A stretch of 40,924 nucleotides of DNA, from positions 1 through 40,924 of IMG/VR virus record IMGVR_UViG_3300021963_000257. The stretch is one strand, 5' to 3'. Below, one piece after another: positions 22,701-32,900 of the stretch (its first letter is position 1; each line of letters opens with the position of its first letter). The notes below the pieces were generated by a model. That model worked only from the letters and a program-made list of their open reading frames with translations. It was not told where the DNA came from and made no database searches. Made by a program: the position numbers and the translations under genes. The DNA comes from a virus.

Positions 22701-25376
22701 CTCTACAAATATTGCAATTTTTTCTCCAGAATCACTGATTATCCTTTCACCAACTATAAGATCTGAAGTTGATCCTGATGGACCAGAAAGTGTTGAAAAA
22801 GTTATTGTGGGGATAGTGGGATTATTGGTATCTGTAGATTCAAAAATTCCATATATTCCAGTAACATCGGGGGTTAATAAACAAATCTCTTCATCCTGAA
22901 CTCTAGTTCCGTATGGATAGTTACCATATGTCAATCCATCATTAAGAGTAGTATTACCAATACCAGATCCCTCATATTTCGAATTGGAAATAACTAGTGA
23001 ATTAATTCTCTTTTTATTTTTAACTTTTTCTCTAACATTAATCTTTCTTAATGTAGTTATAAGTTTTGCTGGACCATCAGCAGAAAGTCCATTAATATCT
23101 AAACCTCTTCCACCAGTGTTAAACTGGAATTTATCTTGACTCAGTGGCTCGATAGTTCCATCATTTCTTATTAAGACATATCTCTCTTCATCATAAGGTA
23201 AAAATGTTTCATCAGAAGAAATCAAAGTTGGTGAAATTGTAATACTTCTGGATGAAATTGTTACATCAAACTGTTTTCTTATTGTTAAATTTGATTCAGT
23301 TAAATCTACTGATGCAATTTTCTCTTTCGGTAATAATGTATAAAGTGTGTTATCTGTAGAAGGTTGCAGTTTATTTACTAAAATCCTAAAGTCGCTAGGG
23401 TCAATGGATACTGATGGAAGAGATCCCTCACATATTCCCGATACTGTTGTTACTCCAGTAATTTCAATGTATGATTTTTGTACGTCTTTTACTCTTGCGT
23501 AAGTTGGTACATCAAAATTTGGATCAGAAAATGCTACAAGATTTCCTACCGTAGCAATACCAATAAAATAAAGACCAGTAGAAGTTACAGTACTTACTCC
23601 ACTACTTGCAGGACTAATATTTACCTGACCAATAATATTTGATGTATATTGAATAGTATCTGCACTAAATGTTGCTCCAACACCAACATTCGAATAAAGT
23701 GATTTTACATCTCCAATTCCATAAGATGTAACTGCTGTAGAAACTCTTGTATTTTCAATACCATCAAAAATTAATCTCTCACCAACACTGAATTTACCAG
23801 TGATATTATATGCAGTTAATATTCCAGAATTGGAAACATTATATCTTAAGAATCCTACTGCACCGCTAGATTTTCCTTTTATTTGAGTGGGGGTAGATAA
23901 AGAAATTGGTTCATTGAGAGAAATTTCGGTATGTGTTTGAATATCATACAATGAAATGTCCCACTCGTTTAGATTTAGATTACTGGTATTATAAGATCCC
24001 GATTCTAAAGCAAAATCGTATACTCTAGCAACACCAATCTCCTTACCTGCCGCTATTGTACTTGCTACTCCAGAGATAGTGTAATTATTTGGGGAAGTCC
24101 CTACTCTACTATCTCTCAAACTAACATAGTAAGAAGTTGATATTCCGATAGTAGGACATCCACTTACTCTATTTAAAGTAAATGAGGCACCAACTGAATA
24201 AATTAACTGTTGATTTGTTACTAATTTGGTAGTTCTTGGTTTTTGGAAATCAATAAAAGTTGTGGAAACTGTTTCACATTCAAAACCACGAACATAAGCT
24301 TTGCTTGGGGATATCTGATATGTACCTAAATTATCCGATGGAACATTTCCCGAATAAGTTTGTGAATTTTTTGCAAAAACTCCATTATTTCCCAAGTAAT
24401 CATTTAAAGTTTCTCGCACAACCAAAGTGGGAGGTATAACGTAGTAATCTCCAGATTCATCATAAGTTCTTCTAGCAAATTCTTTTCTAAGTTCTCCCAA
24501 TTCAGAGTTTACGACTCTATCAATTAAAACACCATCAAGTATGGAAGCAATCTGAACAAAATTAGAAGGATTTTCAACATCTTGAGGAACTTTTGTTAGA
24601 ACTGCATTAATAGAAAATCTATCTGCCCCAGGTGCAGCATAGTTTAAAAATCCATTAGCATTGTCATTTAGAGATTGATCTTCATTTGAAGTTATTATTC
24701 TTTCTTCAATTTGAAAACCTACTTTATAATTTGGTCTAGTAGAATATCTGTCTAAAAATAATATTTGAGTGGGAACACTTACAAAAGTTCCTCTTAAATA
24801 GTATACTCCACTATTTAAAATAAATACTGACCCTACAGACGTTGAATTTTCGGGAAGAGTCCTAGCAAAAGCCTCACCCGAATTAATGAAAATATTTTCT
24901 GCCGAAAGTAAAATATCTTGTTCACATATTAACTGTTCTCCATCAATGAATGTATTAGATCCATTAACTCCTGTATCCAGATAATTAATATGGAGAGTGT
25001 TATTTCCTCTTTCAGAATCTATCGGACCACTAATAGATATGACTCTAGCTCTTACTCCACTAATCGATCCCCTAATCGTAGATCCAGTCAATAAATCAAT
25101 ATACGTTAATATATCAATCCCATTAAAAAATGGTTCAAGTTCTACTGCATCGAACTGATTATTATATTCCCAATTTCCAGGTATTACGACAGTTCCTTCA
25201 CTTCTTAAGGTAAAATTGCCAAGTTGTTCAATCTGATTTTGTAAACTAGATTGAATTGACGTTAACTCTCTTGCCTGTATTGGATACCCAGGCTTAAACA
25301 GTATTCTTTGATAATTTTTTTGTGGATCGAAATCATCAAAGTATGGGAAAATGTTGAGATTAGTCTGTTGTGGCAT
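19794..25376 (-). CDS. DUF4815-type virion structural protein (1860 aa)
   Basis: The N-terminus has the DUF4815 signature: YFDDFDPQKNYQRILFKPGY, then PIQARELTSIQSSLQNQIEQ and GNFTLRSEGTVVIPG (residues about 11-68). A second conserved region follows at about 1053-1150: IIIDYSFYLPRIDKIFFTKD, RYRMSDIQKLEERISNLEFY and TTLSLLETDTSNF. Family members are particle-associated proteins of T4-like cyanophages and relatives, thought to belong to the baseplate/fibre region (family knowledge). The last 180 residues change character: Pro/Ser-rich (PIPPPPGPGPISVPRP) and then Ser/Arg-rich to the end (YSGRSSSSSRSSSSSPRSRG). It begins 6 nt after gp8 and lies where T4 has genes 9-12, so a connector or receptor-binding role is plausible but inferred. 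Confidence 0.85.
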   Translation of the reverse strand: MPQQTNLNIFPYFDDFDPQKNYQRILFKPGYPIQARELTSIQSSLQNQIEQLGNFTLRSEGTVVIPGNWEYNNQFDAVELEPFFNGIDILTYIDLLTGSTIRGSISGVRARVISISGPIDSERGNNTLHINYLDTGVNGSNTFIDGEQLICEQDILLSAENIFINSGEAFARTLPENSTSVGSVFILNSGVYYLRGTFVSVPTQILFLDRYSTRPNYKVGFQIEERIITSNEDQSLNDNANGFLNYAAPGADRFSINAVLTKVPQDVENPSNFVQIASILDGVLIDRVVNSELGELRKEFARRTYDESGDYYVIPPTLVVRETLNDYLGNNGVFAKNSQTYSGNVPSDNLGTYQISPSKAYVRGFECETVSTTFIDFQKPRTTKLVTNQQLIYSVGASFTLNRVSGCPTIGISTSYYVSLRDSRVGTSPNNYTISGVASTIAAGKEIGVARVYDFALESGSYNTSNLNLNEWDISLYDIQTHTEISLNEPISLSTPTQIKGKSSGAVGFLRYNVSNSGILTAYNITGKFSVGERLIFDGIENTRVSTAVTSYGIGDVKSLYSNVGVGATFSADTIQYTSNIIGQVNISPASSGVSTVTSTGLYFIGIATVGNLVAFSDPNFDVPTYARVKDVQKSYIEITGVTTVSGICEGSLPSVSIDPSDFRILVNKLQPSTDNTLYTLLPKEKIASVDLTESNLTIRKQFDVTISSRSITISPTLISSDETFLPYDEERYVLIRNDGTIEPLSQDKFQFNTGGRGLDINGLSADGPAKLITTLRKINVREKVKNKKRINSLVISNSKYEGSGIGNTTLNDGLTYGNYPYGTRVQDEEICLLTPDVTGIYGIFESTDTNNPTIPTITFSTLSGPSGSTSDLIVGERIISDSGEKIAIFVEVENNLSVGFVYLNDTSFSVGELVRFEESGIEAIISNISGGSNNITNRYSLDSGYSETVYNYSKIIRKSNIKESNRKIRVIFESAEIAESDRGDILTVNSYQQFNYKTLPSVIDGTERSVSDVIDVRPRVSPITPSEGSRSPFEFLGRNFVSDQNQYTKVLASDESIIIDYSFYLPRIDKIFFTKDGLFQLKTGEASENPQLPLPVADAIEIATISLPAYLETVDEATVSLVRHKRYRMSDIQKLEERISNLEFYTTLSLLETDTSNFTIRDENGLDRFKSGFFVDNFANTLYQKKVTGVKNSIDISNSELRPTHYTTQLDLVIGSESLLGLTQTSNSDVDLRFVEDLTGSGVRVTGQLLTLNYEEELETSQPYATKVVNVAPFRSTYYSGTIQLYPASDVWIDPVRLPSTSIEVEGNYTKTLQQLSKEGFDAQTGFGPVTWNSWETTWTGSSTQNNVKKYVQGSSNITETTVTKTRTGTRTRSGTRQIASEEFNKRSLGDSVVSIDLVPYMRKRNIEFTAKRMKPFTQVYNFFDGVNVTRYCTPKLLEISMINGVFEVGETVYAEPNIVYQPSPSFPTLTLAPTPGGRRSGRKPEFISPPQASSFKFRVAAPNHKYGAYNKPKDIFTLNPYSRDNTIPFVYSESSTLLNVDTYSLSNITQGTYNGYATKGMKLRGMRSGATAIVTNVRLVTDNVGTVIGSFYVPNPNSLSSPKFKVGIKLFRITNSEVNTLVGGLVTTSAEEKFYAEGFATNTKENILVTRDLRLETGLATESEPVTDSDTNTSISSVPIPPPPGPGPISVPRPTSPSSTVRPSPSRPRSSSSSPPSSSSVNIFNSSPSSISGSTIGGVTFNTDGTVSNGVLLGNGKYEYRPGAQSTWTGQNASSSGAWTVDPYVYVTGQKSGKLASPSGGYAANYNQPLIGGSPNLPSTSRGSTRRITNPPRPSSGYSGRSSSSSRSSSSSPRSRGY

Positions 25377-25382
25377 AATAGT

Positions 25383-26939
25383 TTAGAATTGCAAAATTAC
25401 CTTGATATCTTCTTTTTGGTTTGATGATCTAGTAATGGAGGGTCTATTATCTACATAGATTATATTTCCAGAATGTTTTTGAACTTCTGGAGTAGCAATA
25501 CCATTCTCAAAATACTGCCCAAAATAGTATGTCCTACTATTTATTACGGTAGAGATACCACTAAATGAAGTATCTATACTTAATGAAGTTCCACTTGATC
25601 CAACAACAACTGTAGTTCCACCCGATCCAACAGAGGAAGTAAATTGATTCAAATTAAATCCATAAGTTGGATTTGTATTACTAGTTCCATCTGTATTGAA
25701 TCCTACTAGTGATTTATCCTGCCAGTATTTTAAAACACCAGTATTTTGATCATAAGAAACCACTCTTCCAACTGCAGTTGATCCAAATCCGACAGTTTGA
25801 GTTATAACAGAATCTGCATCAAAAGTTGTTGAACTATAACCAATACCAGTTAATTTTATTGCAGATAAAGCACTAACTTTATCTGTAGAAAGAATAGTTG
25901 TTGAATTATAAGACAAAGGATTTTCAACAATACCAACTCTTGCTATTTGATTTCCAATAATAAAGTCTGGATTTTGCAAATCATTTTCTATCCTTGAATA
26001 GAGCATTACATTATATGCTCCAAGTTCACGATATATATTATGACCATGCCCACCCTTTGGTGGAATTATCACATCAAATGTTGGTCTTGTTATTCCTGAC
26101 GGAACATTTCCACTTTCAAGATCTACACTTGCAAAAGTATATCCAGATCCTCCTTTAGATATTGTAATAGACTCCACTTTAGAGTCGGCATTAACTACTA
26201 TTGTTGCTTCTGCACCTGCACCATCACCTTTTATGGGAACATTATAATAAGTTACATTTGCTGTTCCTACTCCAACTCCTCTATTAGTAATAGTTGCAAT
26301 TTTTAATTGACCACTATTTTTTGCATTATCTCTAACTGCAGAATCTGTAGAATTTGTTTCCCAATCTTTAGGAACGGGAATAAAATTAAGAGAATCAAAT
26401 TTTACAATATCACTAGGTTTGATGGTATAAAGATATTTCCAAATATATCCATCTCCACTAGTTCCTGCGGATCTAGGTTCTAAATCAGTAAATGTTGGTT
26501 CATCCAAGGACGGTCTACCTTCTGGATTTTCGGGAGAAACTCCATTGTTTAAGCAGATATAAACTTTATAATCACTATTCACGACATAATAGTTTGCCGC
26601 ATATAAACTAGTTGCTCCGGATGGTTTTGAAGTATTTGTTCTACTAATGTCATGTCTATACATATCATAAGTAGTTCCAGAAACCCATGAGTTTCTTTTT
26701 ACTACTTGAGAAATATCTGATGCATTGATTTTTTTCAATGCGATCATAGTATCCCAATAATCATCCTCCTGCTCAAAACTATCTTTTGGTGCAGGAGGAG
26801 CAACATCCCAAGTTGATGAATAATCTGTTGCATTTGGAAGACCAACAAAAGCATAATATGAACTTGCAGATGAAGTTGCTGCAGAAACAAAGTTCTTAGC
26901 ATTCAATATTCTTAATTGGTCAGTTATAATTGCAGACAT
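25383..26939 (-). CDS. 8: Baseplate wedge protein gp8, enlarged
   Basis: This 518-residue protein is recognisable as gp8 from both ends. YAFVGLPNATDYSS, DVAPPAPKDSFEQEDDYWDT, MIALKKINASDISQVVKRNS and SGDGYIWKYLYTIKPSDIVK match the T4 N-terminal half (GDGYVWEYLFEIPPD in T4). The C-terminus KHSGNIIYVDNRPSITRSSN then QKEDIKVILQF matches T4 RHSGEMIYMENRPPIIMAMD with QTEEINILFTF. T4 gp8 is 334 aa; the extra residues (about 210-460) include a GxGY repeat pair and Ser/Thr/Gly-rich beta sequence. In T4, gp8 binds gp7 and gp10 in the wedge. A late promoter fused to the gp7 stop lies 19 nt upstream. Confidence 0.92.
   Translation of the reverse strand: MSAIITDQLRILNAKNFVSAATSSASSYYAFVGLPNATDYSSTWDVAPPAPKDSFEQEDDYWDTMIALKKINASDISQVVKRNSWVSGTTYDMYRHDISRTNTSKPSGATSLYAANYYVVNSDYKVYICLNNGVSPENPEGRPSLDEPTFTDLEPRSAGTSGDGYIWKYLYTIKPSDIVKFDSLNFIPVPKDWETNSTDSAVRDNAKNSGQLKIATITNRGVGVGTANVTYYNVPIKGDGAGAEATIVVNADSKVESITISKGGSGYTFASVDLESGNVPSGITRPTFDVIIPPKGGHGHNIYRELGAYNVMLYSRIENDLQNPDFIIGNQIARVGIVENPLSYNSTTILSTDKVSALSAIKLTGIGYSSTTFDADSVITQTVGFGSTAVGRVVSYDQNTGVLKYWQDKSLVGFNTDGTSNTNPTYGFNLNQFTSSVGSGGTTVVVGSSGTSLSIDTSFSGISTVINSRTYYFGQYFENGIATPEVQKHSGNIIYVDNRPSITRSSNQKEDIKVILQF
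26115..26310 (-). repeat. GxGY repeats in gp8
   Basis: The insertion holds TITNRGVGVGTANVTYYNVP, a GDGAGAEATI turn, and then ITISKGGSGYTFASVDLESG. This is the same unit as in gp14, the 842-residue protein and gp7. Confidence 0.7.
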
Positions 26940-26957
26940 TTTATGAGTTTTTTTATC

Positions 26958-26965
26958 TATTTATG
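26958..26965 (-). promoter_or_regulatory. Late promoter for gp8
   Basis: The minus strand reads CATAAATA with the TAA stop of the giant gp7-like gene (26961-26963) inside it, 19 nt before the gp8 ATG. Confidence 0.72.
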
Positions 26966-29900
26966 AGACATATTGATTGTATTTGAGTGGATTGTATCTT
27001 TGGACAATCGGGGAAGTGCCTAATCCAGAAATACCATTATTATAATATGTAAATGATTTTGTATCAGTTCTGACTAAATTATATATTCTTCCCCAACTAT
27101 ATTCACCATAAAAATTACTATGACCCAATCCAGTTAATCCATTATATCCAGAAACACTAACAGTTACTTTTGCAACATATGTCAATCCAACACCAATAAT
27201 ATTGGTTTGACCAATAGATACCGCAGCAACTTCATAAACATTATCAATAAATGATGTTCCAATACTAATTGTTGAACCATCTTGATAAATCGAAGTTAAT
27301 CCGTTTCCAATATTCGAATTAAATACCGTAAAGTAGTATCCTGGTTTAATTCCACTCACTCCAGTAGTTGCAATACCAACAGAATTTACGTCAAGATTCC
27401 TTAAGAAAGAATTTTTAGGTATAAAGAGATCAAATACTATCCCCGTTGAAGCAACTCCAACTGACGTTGTTTTTACTCCTGAAATAATTCCAAAGTCTCC
27501 CTCATAAGAAACCTTATCAATTACTTCTCTATTTACAGAAGGAGACTCTATTAATACTACAGGAGGATTTGTTGTAGTATACCCAGTTCCAGGAGAAACT
27601 ACATTAATAGAAGAAACTATTCCTCCAGTTGATATTGATGAAAGAGCAGTGGCTCTTTGATCTGTACCCAATCCTACCGGATTTTCAATAGTAACAGTGG
27701 GATTTGTAGAATAACCAAATCCACCATCAGATATAACAATAGAACTTATAGTTCCTGCAGCAGAAACTATTGCTGTTGCAGCAGCTGCTACTAGAGAATC
27801 TTGAGATGTAATAATGATTTTCTTTTGAGGTAGTTCGGATATTCCATCTTGGATATATTCGTCCGAACTATCGAAGAAAGTTTTAACACTCTCTACAAAA
27901 ATCTGAGTAGATGCTGTGGAAACATTTTGTATAATATTAGTTGATGGTGTGATTATTGGTTCGTAAATAATCCTATCCTTACCAACTTCTTTACCATTAA
28001 TGATCTTATCCTGAGTTTGTCTGCACCAAATTACAGGTCTTAGATAATTTGGATCGTTTGAAATTCCAGGATAAGAATATACATTAGTTCTTGCTGTATC
28101 AGTAGAAACAACCTCCTCACTAACGAGTCTTGAGTTTTCTTTAAATCTAATATCATCATCATTTAATATTACAGTATCCCCAATTTTTACTGTTTCTACA
28201 ATATCAACATTTATTGTATCGATTTCACCAGTTCCTTTATAGAAAACTATCTTACAGTTATCACCTTCTTTTGGTGCTTCTGCAAATGTTATAATACTTC
28301 CACCATTAAAAAAGTAACCTTGATTTGGAACTTGTAGTACGTCATTCAAGAATATAAGAAGATTTTGTTCAATATCAATATTAGATCCTCTTCTAGATTT
28401 AATACTAGTAATATTTCCATTCAATTTAATTGGGAATGTAACTCTATTACCATCAAATAGATTATCGATAGAATCAAAAACTTGAAGATCTCCAATGACC
28501 CATCCAGTAAATTCATCACTAATAGTTTTATCAATAGTAATTTGAAACTCTTTGAAAGGGATGGTTGGATCAGTTGGAATTCCAGTTGATCCTCCAGCAT
28601 TAAAAGTTAGAGTTTCTTTTTGACCATAACCATATCCACTATTTGTTATTTCAAACGCAATAACACTAGAACCTTGTCCAACAACAATATTTGCAACTGC
28701 TCCAGTTCCTAATCCACTAGAAGTAGAACTATAAATTAGTGGAATATTAGAATATGAAAGAGGAGAATCAAATACTACTATTGGTGGATTAGATGAAGTA
28801 TAACCAACTCCAGGATTAGTGATTGCAACACTTACAACATGACCACCACTAATCAAAGCCTTTCCAACATATTCAATATTATAATTTCCTGTACTTGCAG
28901 TTGTTACACCAACATTTACTACAGTTTGAATTCCAACTCTATATCCAGAACCACTATTTCCAATCGATATTGTGGAAATTGATCCTGCAATAGAAACAAT
29001 CGCAGTACCTGCAGCAGAAACAAGAGGTTGATAACCAAGACCTGCTGTTGATCCTACTGATACAATCATACCTCCTCTGGGAATAGTGGATGTGTTTACA
29101 TCATAATTTGTAGATGATGCAGTTCCTGTAAATGTAATAGATGTAATTCCAGATGTCTCTAATAAATCGTAGTCACCAACAACCGAAACTAGTCCAGGTC
29201 TAGAAGGTCCTTGGAAAATATCATTAATTAAAATGATTGCATTACTTGTAGAGAATCCAGAAATATTTGATTTATTTGAAGTTAATGTGAATTCATTTGT
29301 TCGACCATTAAACTTTGTCGATAAACTATCAAATATATAATTTTTCGAATAAGGATCCGAATCTGTATTTGGAACTCCAGATCTCATAAACATTCTTCCA
29401 CTAAATGTGGAATGAGTTCCAATATCACTAAAATCTCTTTCATCTGGTTTATTTGTAGTAGATCCTATAGGTGTTAATCCATAGGGGGCATCGAGAAAAT
29501 GAAGTGCATTTTCTACTATATTGTAATTTCCAGAAATTTTAGTTATGATTGAGTCTTTTGCATGAGTCGCAATTCCAGTTCCAAGCCATGGCCTTCTTAC
29601 AGTTACTGTATTTGGATTTGTTCCGAGTCCAATAGAAGTAATCTTCATAATTTCATCATTAATTTTAATTAAATCTCCACCAAAAAATGAAGTTATTCCG
29701 GAAAAATCAAATCTATTATCTGCTCGACCAATAAATGATGTGAGAGATGATGTTATTGCGGTAGAAACAATCGGAGATTGTATTAAATTATCAATACTAA
29801 GTAAAACTCTAGAATTTTGATTTCTAGATATAAATCTATGAGAAGTTCCAATACCAACACTAGTAATATTGACAGTATTTGGAGGAACTGCTAAAGCATC

Positions 29901-32900
29901 CTCAGTAGAAACTGCCACTTTAACATAAAGTTCATTTTCTTTTACGATATAAAGAGTTTGTGGTAACTTGTCCGTCAATCCTATTCCAGCAACAGAAGTA
30001 GTTGCAATTCCAATAGCAGAGGTTGTTCCTGCACCAGAATAAGAATATGTAACCTCTTCTCCAGTAACAAAGAAATTTTCTGGTATTTTTATAGTAGAAG
30101 TCAAACCTAAACCAACAATAGACGGATCACTTCCATCAAAATATCTTTCAAAGATTGGTCTTTGTTTATGAGTTAAATTGAAAGTTCTCTTAAGATCGGA
30201 CTCTGCTCCAAGATAAAATCCATCACCAGAATTTATAGATGCATTATTAAAATCTAGTTTATTTGTAGAAATTGTATCATCAGTTGTTCCAATAGAACTT
30301 GTAAATACGACCACTTCAGTATCAATATTGGCATTAGGAGTGAAATTTAATTCAACCTCACCAGATCCTGCTACAGTTGCACCAATTGATCCAAGAGAAG
30401 AACCAGTTTGAACTATTCCAAATTCAGAAACATATGGAGTAGAATCTTGATCTACTACAACAACTTCCGAAACCTGATATTCATTATTTGTAGTGTCTTT
30501 TACTGAAACGATATAATATGCACCATCATAGTTTATGGAATATGTTGAAATGCTCGTTATACCGGGAGTTGGTGAGGATGGTATTGAAACATAACTAGAT
30601 TCAATTTTAGAATTGTTAAAAATATGAGATCCTGTGGAAGTTGGATTATCCGATAATGATATTTGTAAAGAATTTATATTATATGCAATGGTGGTGGTAT
30701 CATTTGGAATAAAATCCAGATTAATATTTGATCCCGAATAATAAACTTGATATGTTCCTAATCCAACAGTAGATACAGTTTGTAAACTTGTCGTTGTTAA
30801 TTGACCATACTCCTCAAAATCAACATTTGTTCCATCATGTAAAATAGTTATTTCATCGACCTCATAGTAAGATTTATCAACTGATACAATTTTAACTAAA
30901 ACCTTAGATGCTCTATAAGTAGATGCAATACCTACAACAGTTATTGGTGAAGATGATGAAGATGGTAAAGTTGTCGTACTAGATCCAACATATACTGAAT
31001 CTCCAAGATTTGTATTGCCTACACCTAGAATAGTATCCTCTATAGTAAAAGATAATACATTGACATCATAATCATTAATCTGAGATTTTCTTGGATAGAA
31101 CAGAAGTTGACCTTCAGATCCACTAATATTAAAATCAAATGATCCAAGATCTGCAAAAGTTTCAACTCTACCATATTGATTTAAGAATCCATTTGATCTA
31201 TTATGTAAAAGAGAAACTAATAAAATTTGACGATCATCTGTAAAAACTCTATCTCTAGTGTAAGTTATAAATTTATTATATGTTCTATCCAGACTAAAAG
31301 TATCAACGACGCTAAATCTAGTAAATCTTGGATTGCTACTAAAATCACTACTAAAATCATCAATACTTAACACCCTATTTCCAACAGATTCTGTATAATC
31401 ATATAAATCTCTAGAATCAAATATAATCTCATTCGATTTTATTGTTCCATCGATGGTTATATTATTTTCTTTCGCAAGATCAAAATCATAAACACAATTT
31501 AAATCCATAACAGATGATATGTCTACAATAACAGTAACATCTCCATTATTTTGATCTGTAGAAACTCCAACAAATTCATCAATATTTGATATTACTTGGA
31601 GATCACTAAACTTTTTAAATCCTACTGTATGGTTGAGAGAGCTTACTGGTTCTCCCCAAGTATCATATTGAACTTCCGACTTAAGTGAGTAAGAAAAATA
31701 CTGATAATAATCCGAGTCATGAATTCTTTGAGTTTCATCATTTAAGAATCCTTTATTAGTTTTCCACCCATCACTCATTATATTAAAAGCAGAAACTTCA
31801 TAAGTCATATCGGGATTAAATCTAGAGTCGGTAACAATACCAACTGATTTGGAAGTTAATCCTCTGATTTGTGAACCTAAGATAAAATCATCTGATGTTG
31901 AAACTTTTAATGTACCATTATTTGAGTTCCATTCTTCAACTATTCCGTAATAATTTTCAGATATTACCTCTTCACCAACATAGAACTCATTAGCTTTTAA
32001 AGAAATATCAAATATTGGGAAATACTTTTCAGGAACAACTTGACCGGAAGAATTAATAAAATCATAATTACCAGGATACTCATTTTTACCAAGATATTCT
32101 CTCAAGTTATATGAAATAGTTGCTCCAGTTTGTCCAATATTTGGATTGGTACTAGTAACTGTGAAGAGAGAATAGTTATATGAAGATGAGTTATATCCCT
32201 TAGCAGTGGTTCCTACTCCAACACTAACATTTTCAATTAATATTTTTTCACCAACTTCAAATGGAAAATCAGTAATACTACTAAAACTAGAACCCAAAGT
32301 TACTACAACATCTTTTGAATTATTATCAAAAGTAATATTTGATATACTAATTCCATTAGTATTATTGATGGGAATGATAGTTGGTTTTATTCCAAAAATA
32401 CCTTTACTATTACTTAAAATAGTAACTTCAGAATCTCCCAAAGAATATTTCAAATCAACATCAGAAATAATTGATTCGTCTGATCCTTTCAAAATTAAGT
32501 CTGGAGGCAATGAATAATTCTTTCCTACCGAAGAAATTCCAACTCTACCAATAGAATAAAATGCATTAACTACAAGTAAATCTGAAAGTTTTGCTGCAGG
32601 TGAGAGTGTTGGATCTGATGGATAATCAAATCCAAAGTTTTTAATTTCAATCGAGGTTATATTGCCAATTTGATCAGACAATAACTCAACCGAGGCATCA
32701 GATCCATAATCGGAAATTATTGTTGAAATTCCTGGAATAGATTTTGAATCTGAATACTTTACTCCGGATAATAAATTAAATAATCCATTTATAGGACCAA
32801 AAGCAGTGTCAGAAGTCGTTACATAATTTACTTGCGAATTTAAGTTCGTATATATCGGATTTTGTGGAGTTTCCTTGATATTATAACTGAAAGTAGTAGT

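Noticed and set aside
26764-26799. Nine-base inverted repeat (TCCTCCTGC / GCAGGAGGA) with an 18-base loop early in gp8
   Set aside because: The loop is long, no T tract follows, and the internal AGGAGG is 17 nt from the next in-frame ATG. It is probably due to Pro and Glu codons in the conserved PPAPKDSFEQED stretch.
32206-32517. Plus-strand ORF of 103 residues in the gp7-like gene
   Set aside because: It lies opposite a continuous, clearly coding frame. It has no Shine-Dalgarno, and its composition mirrors the sense strand.
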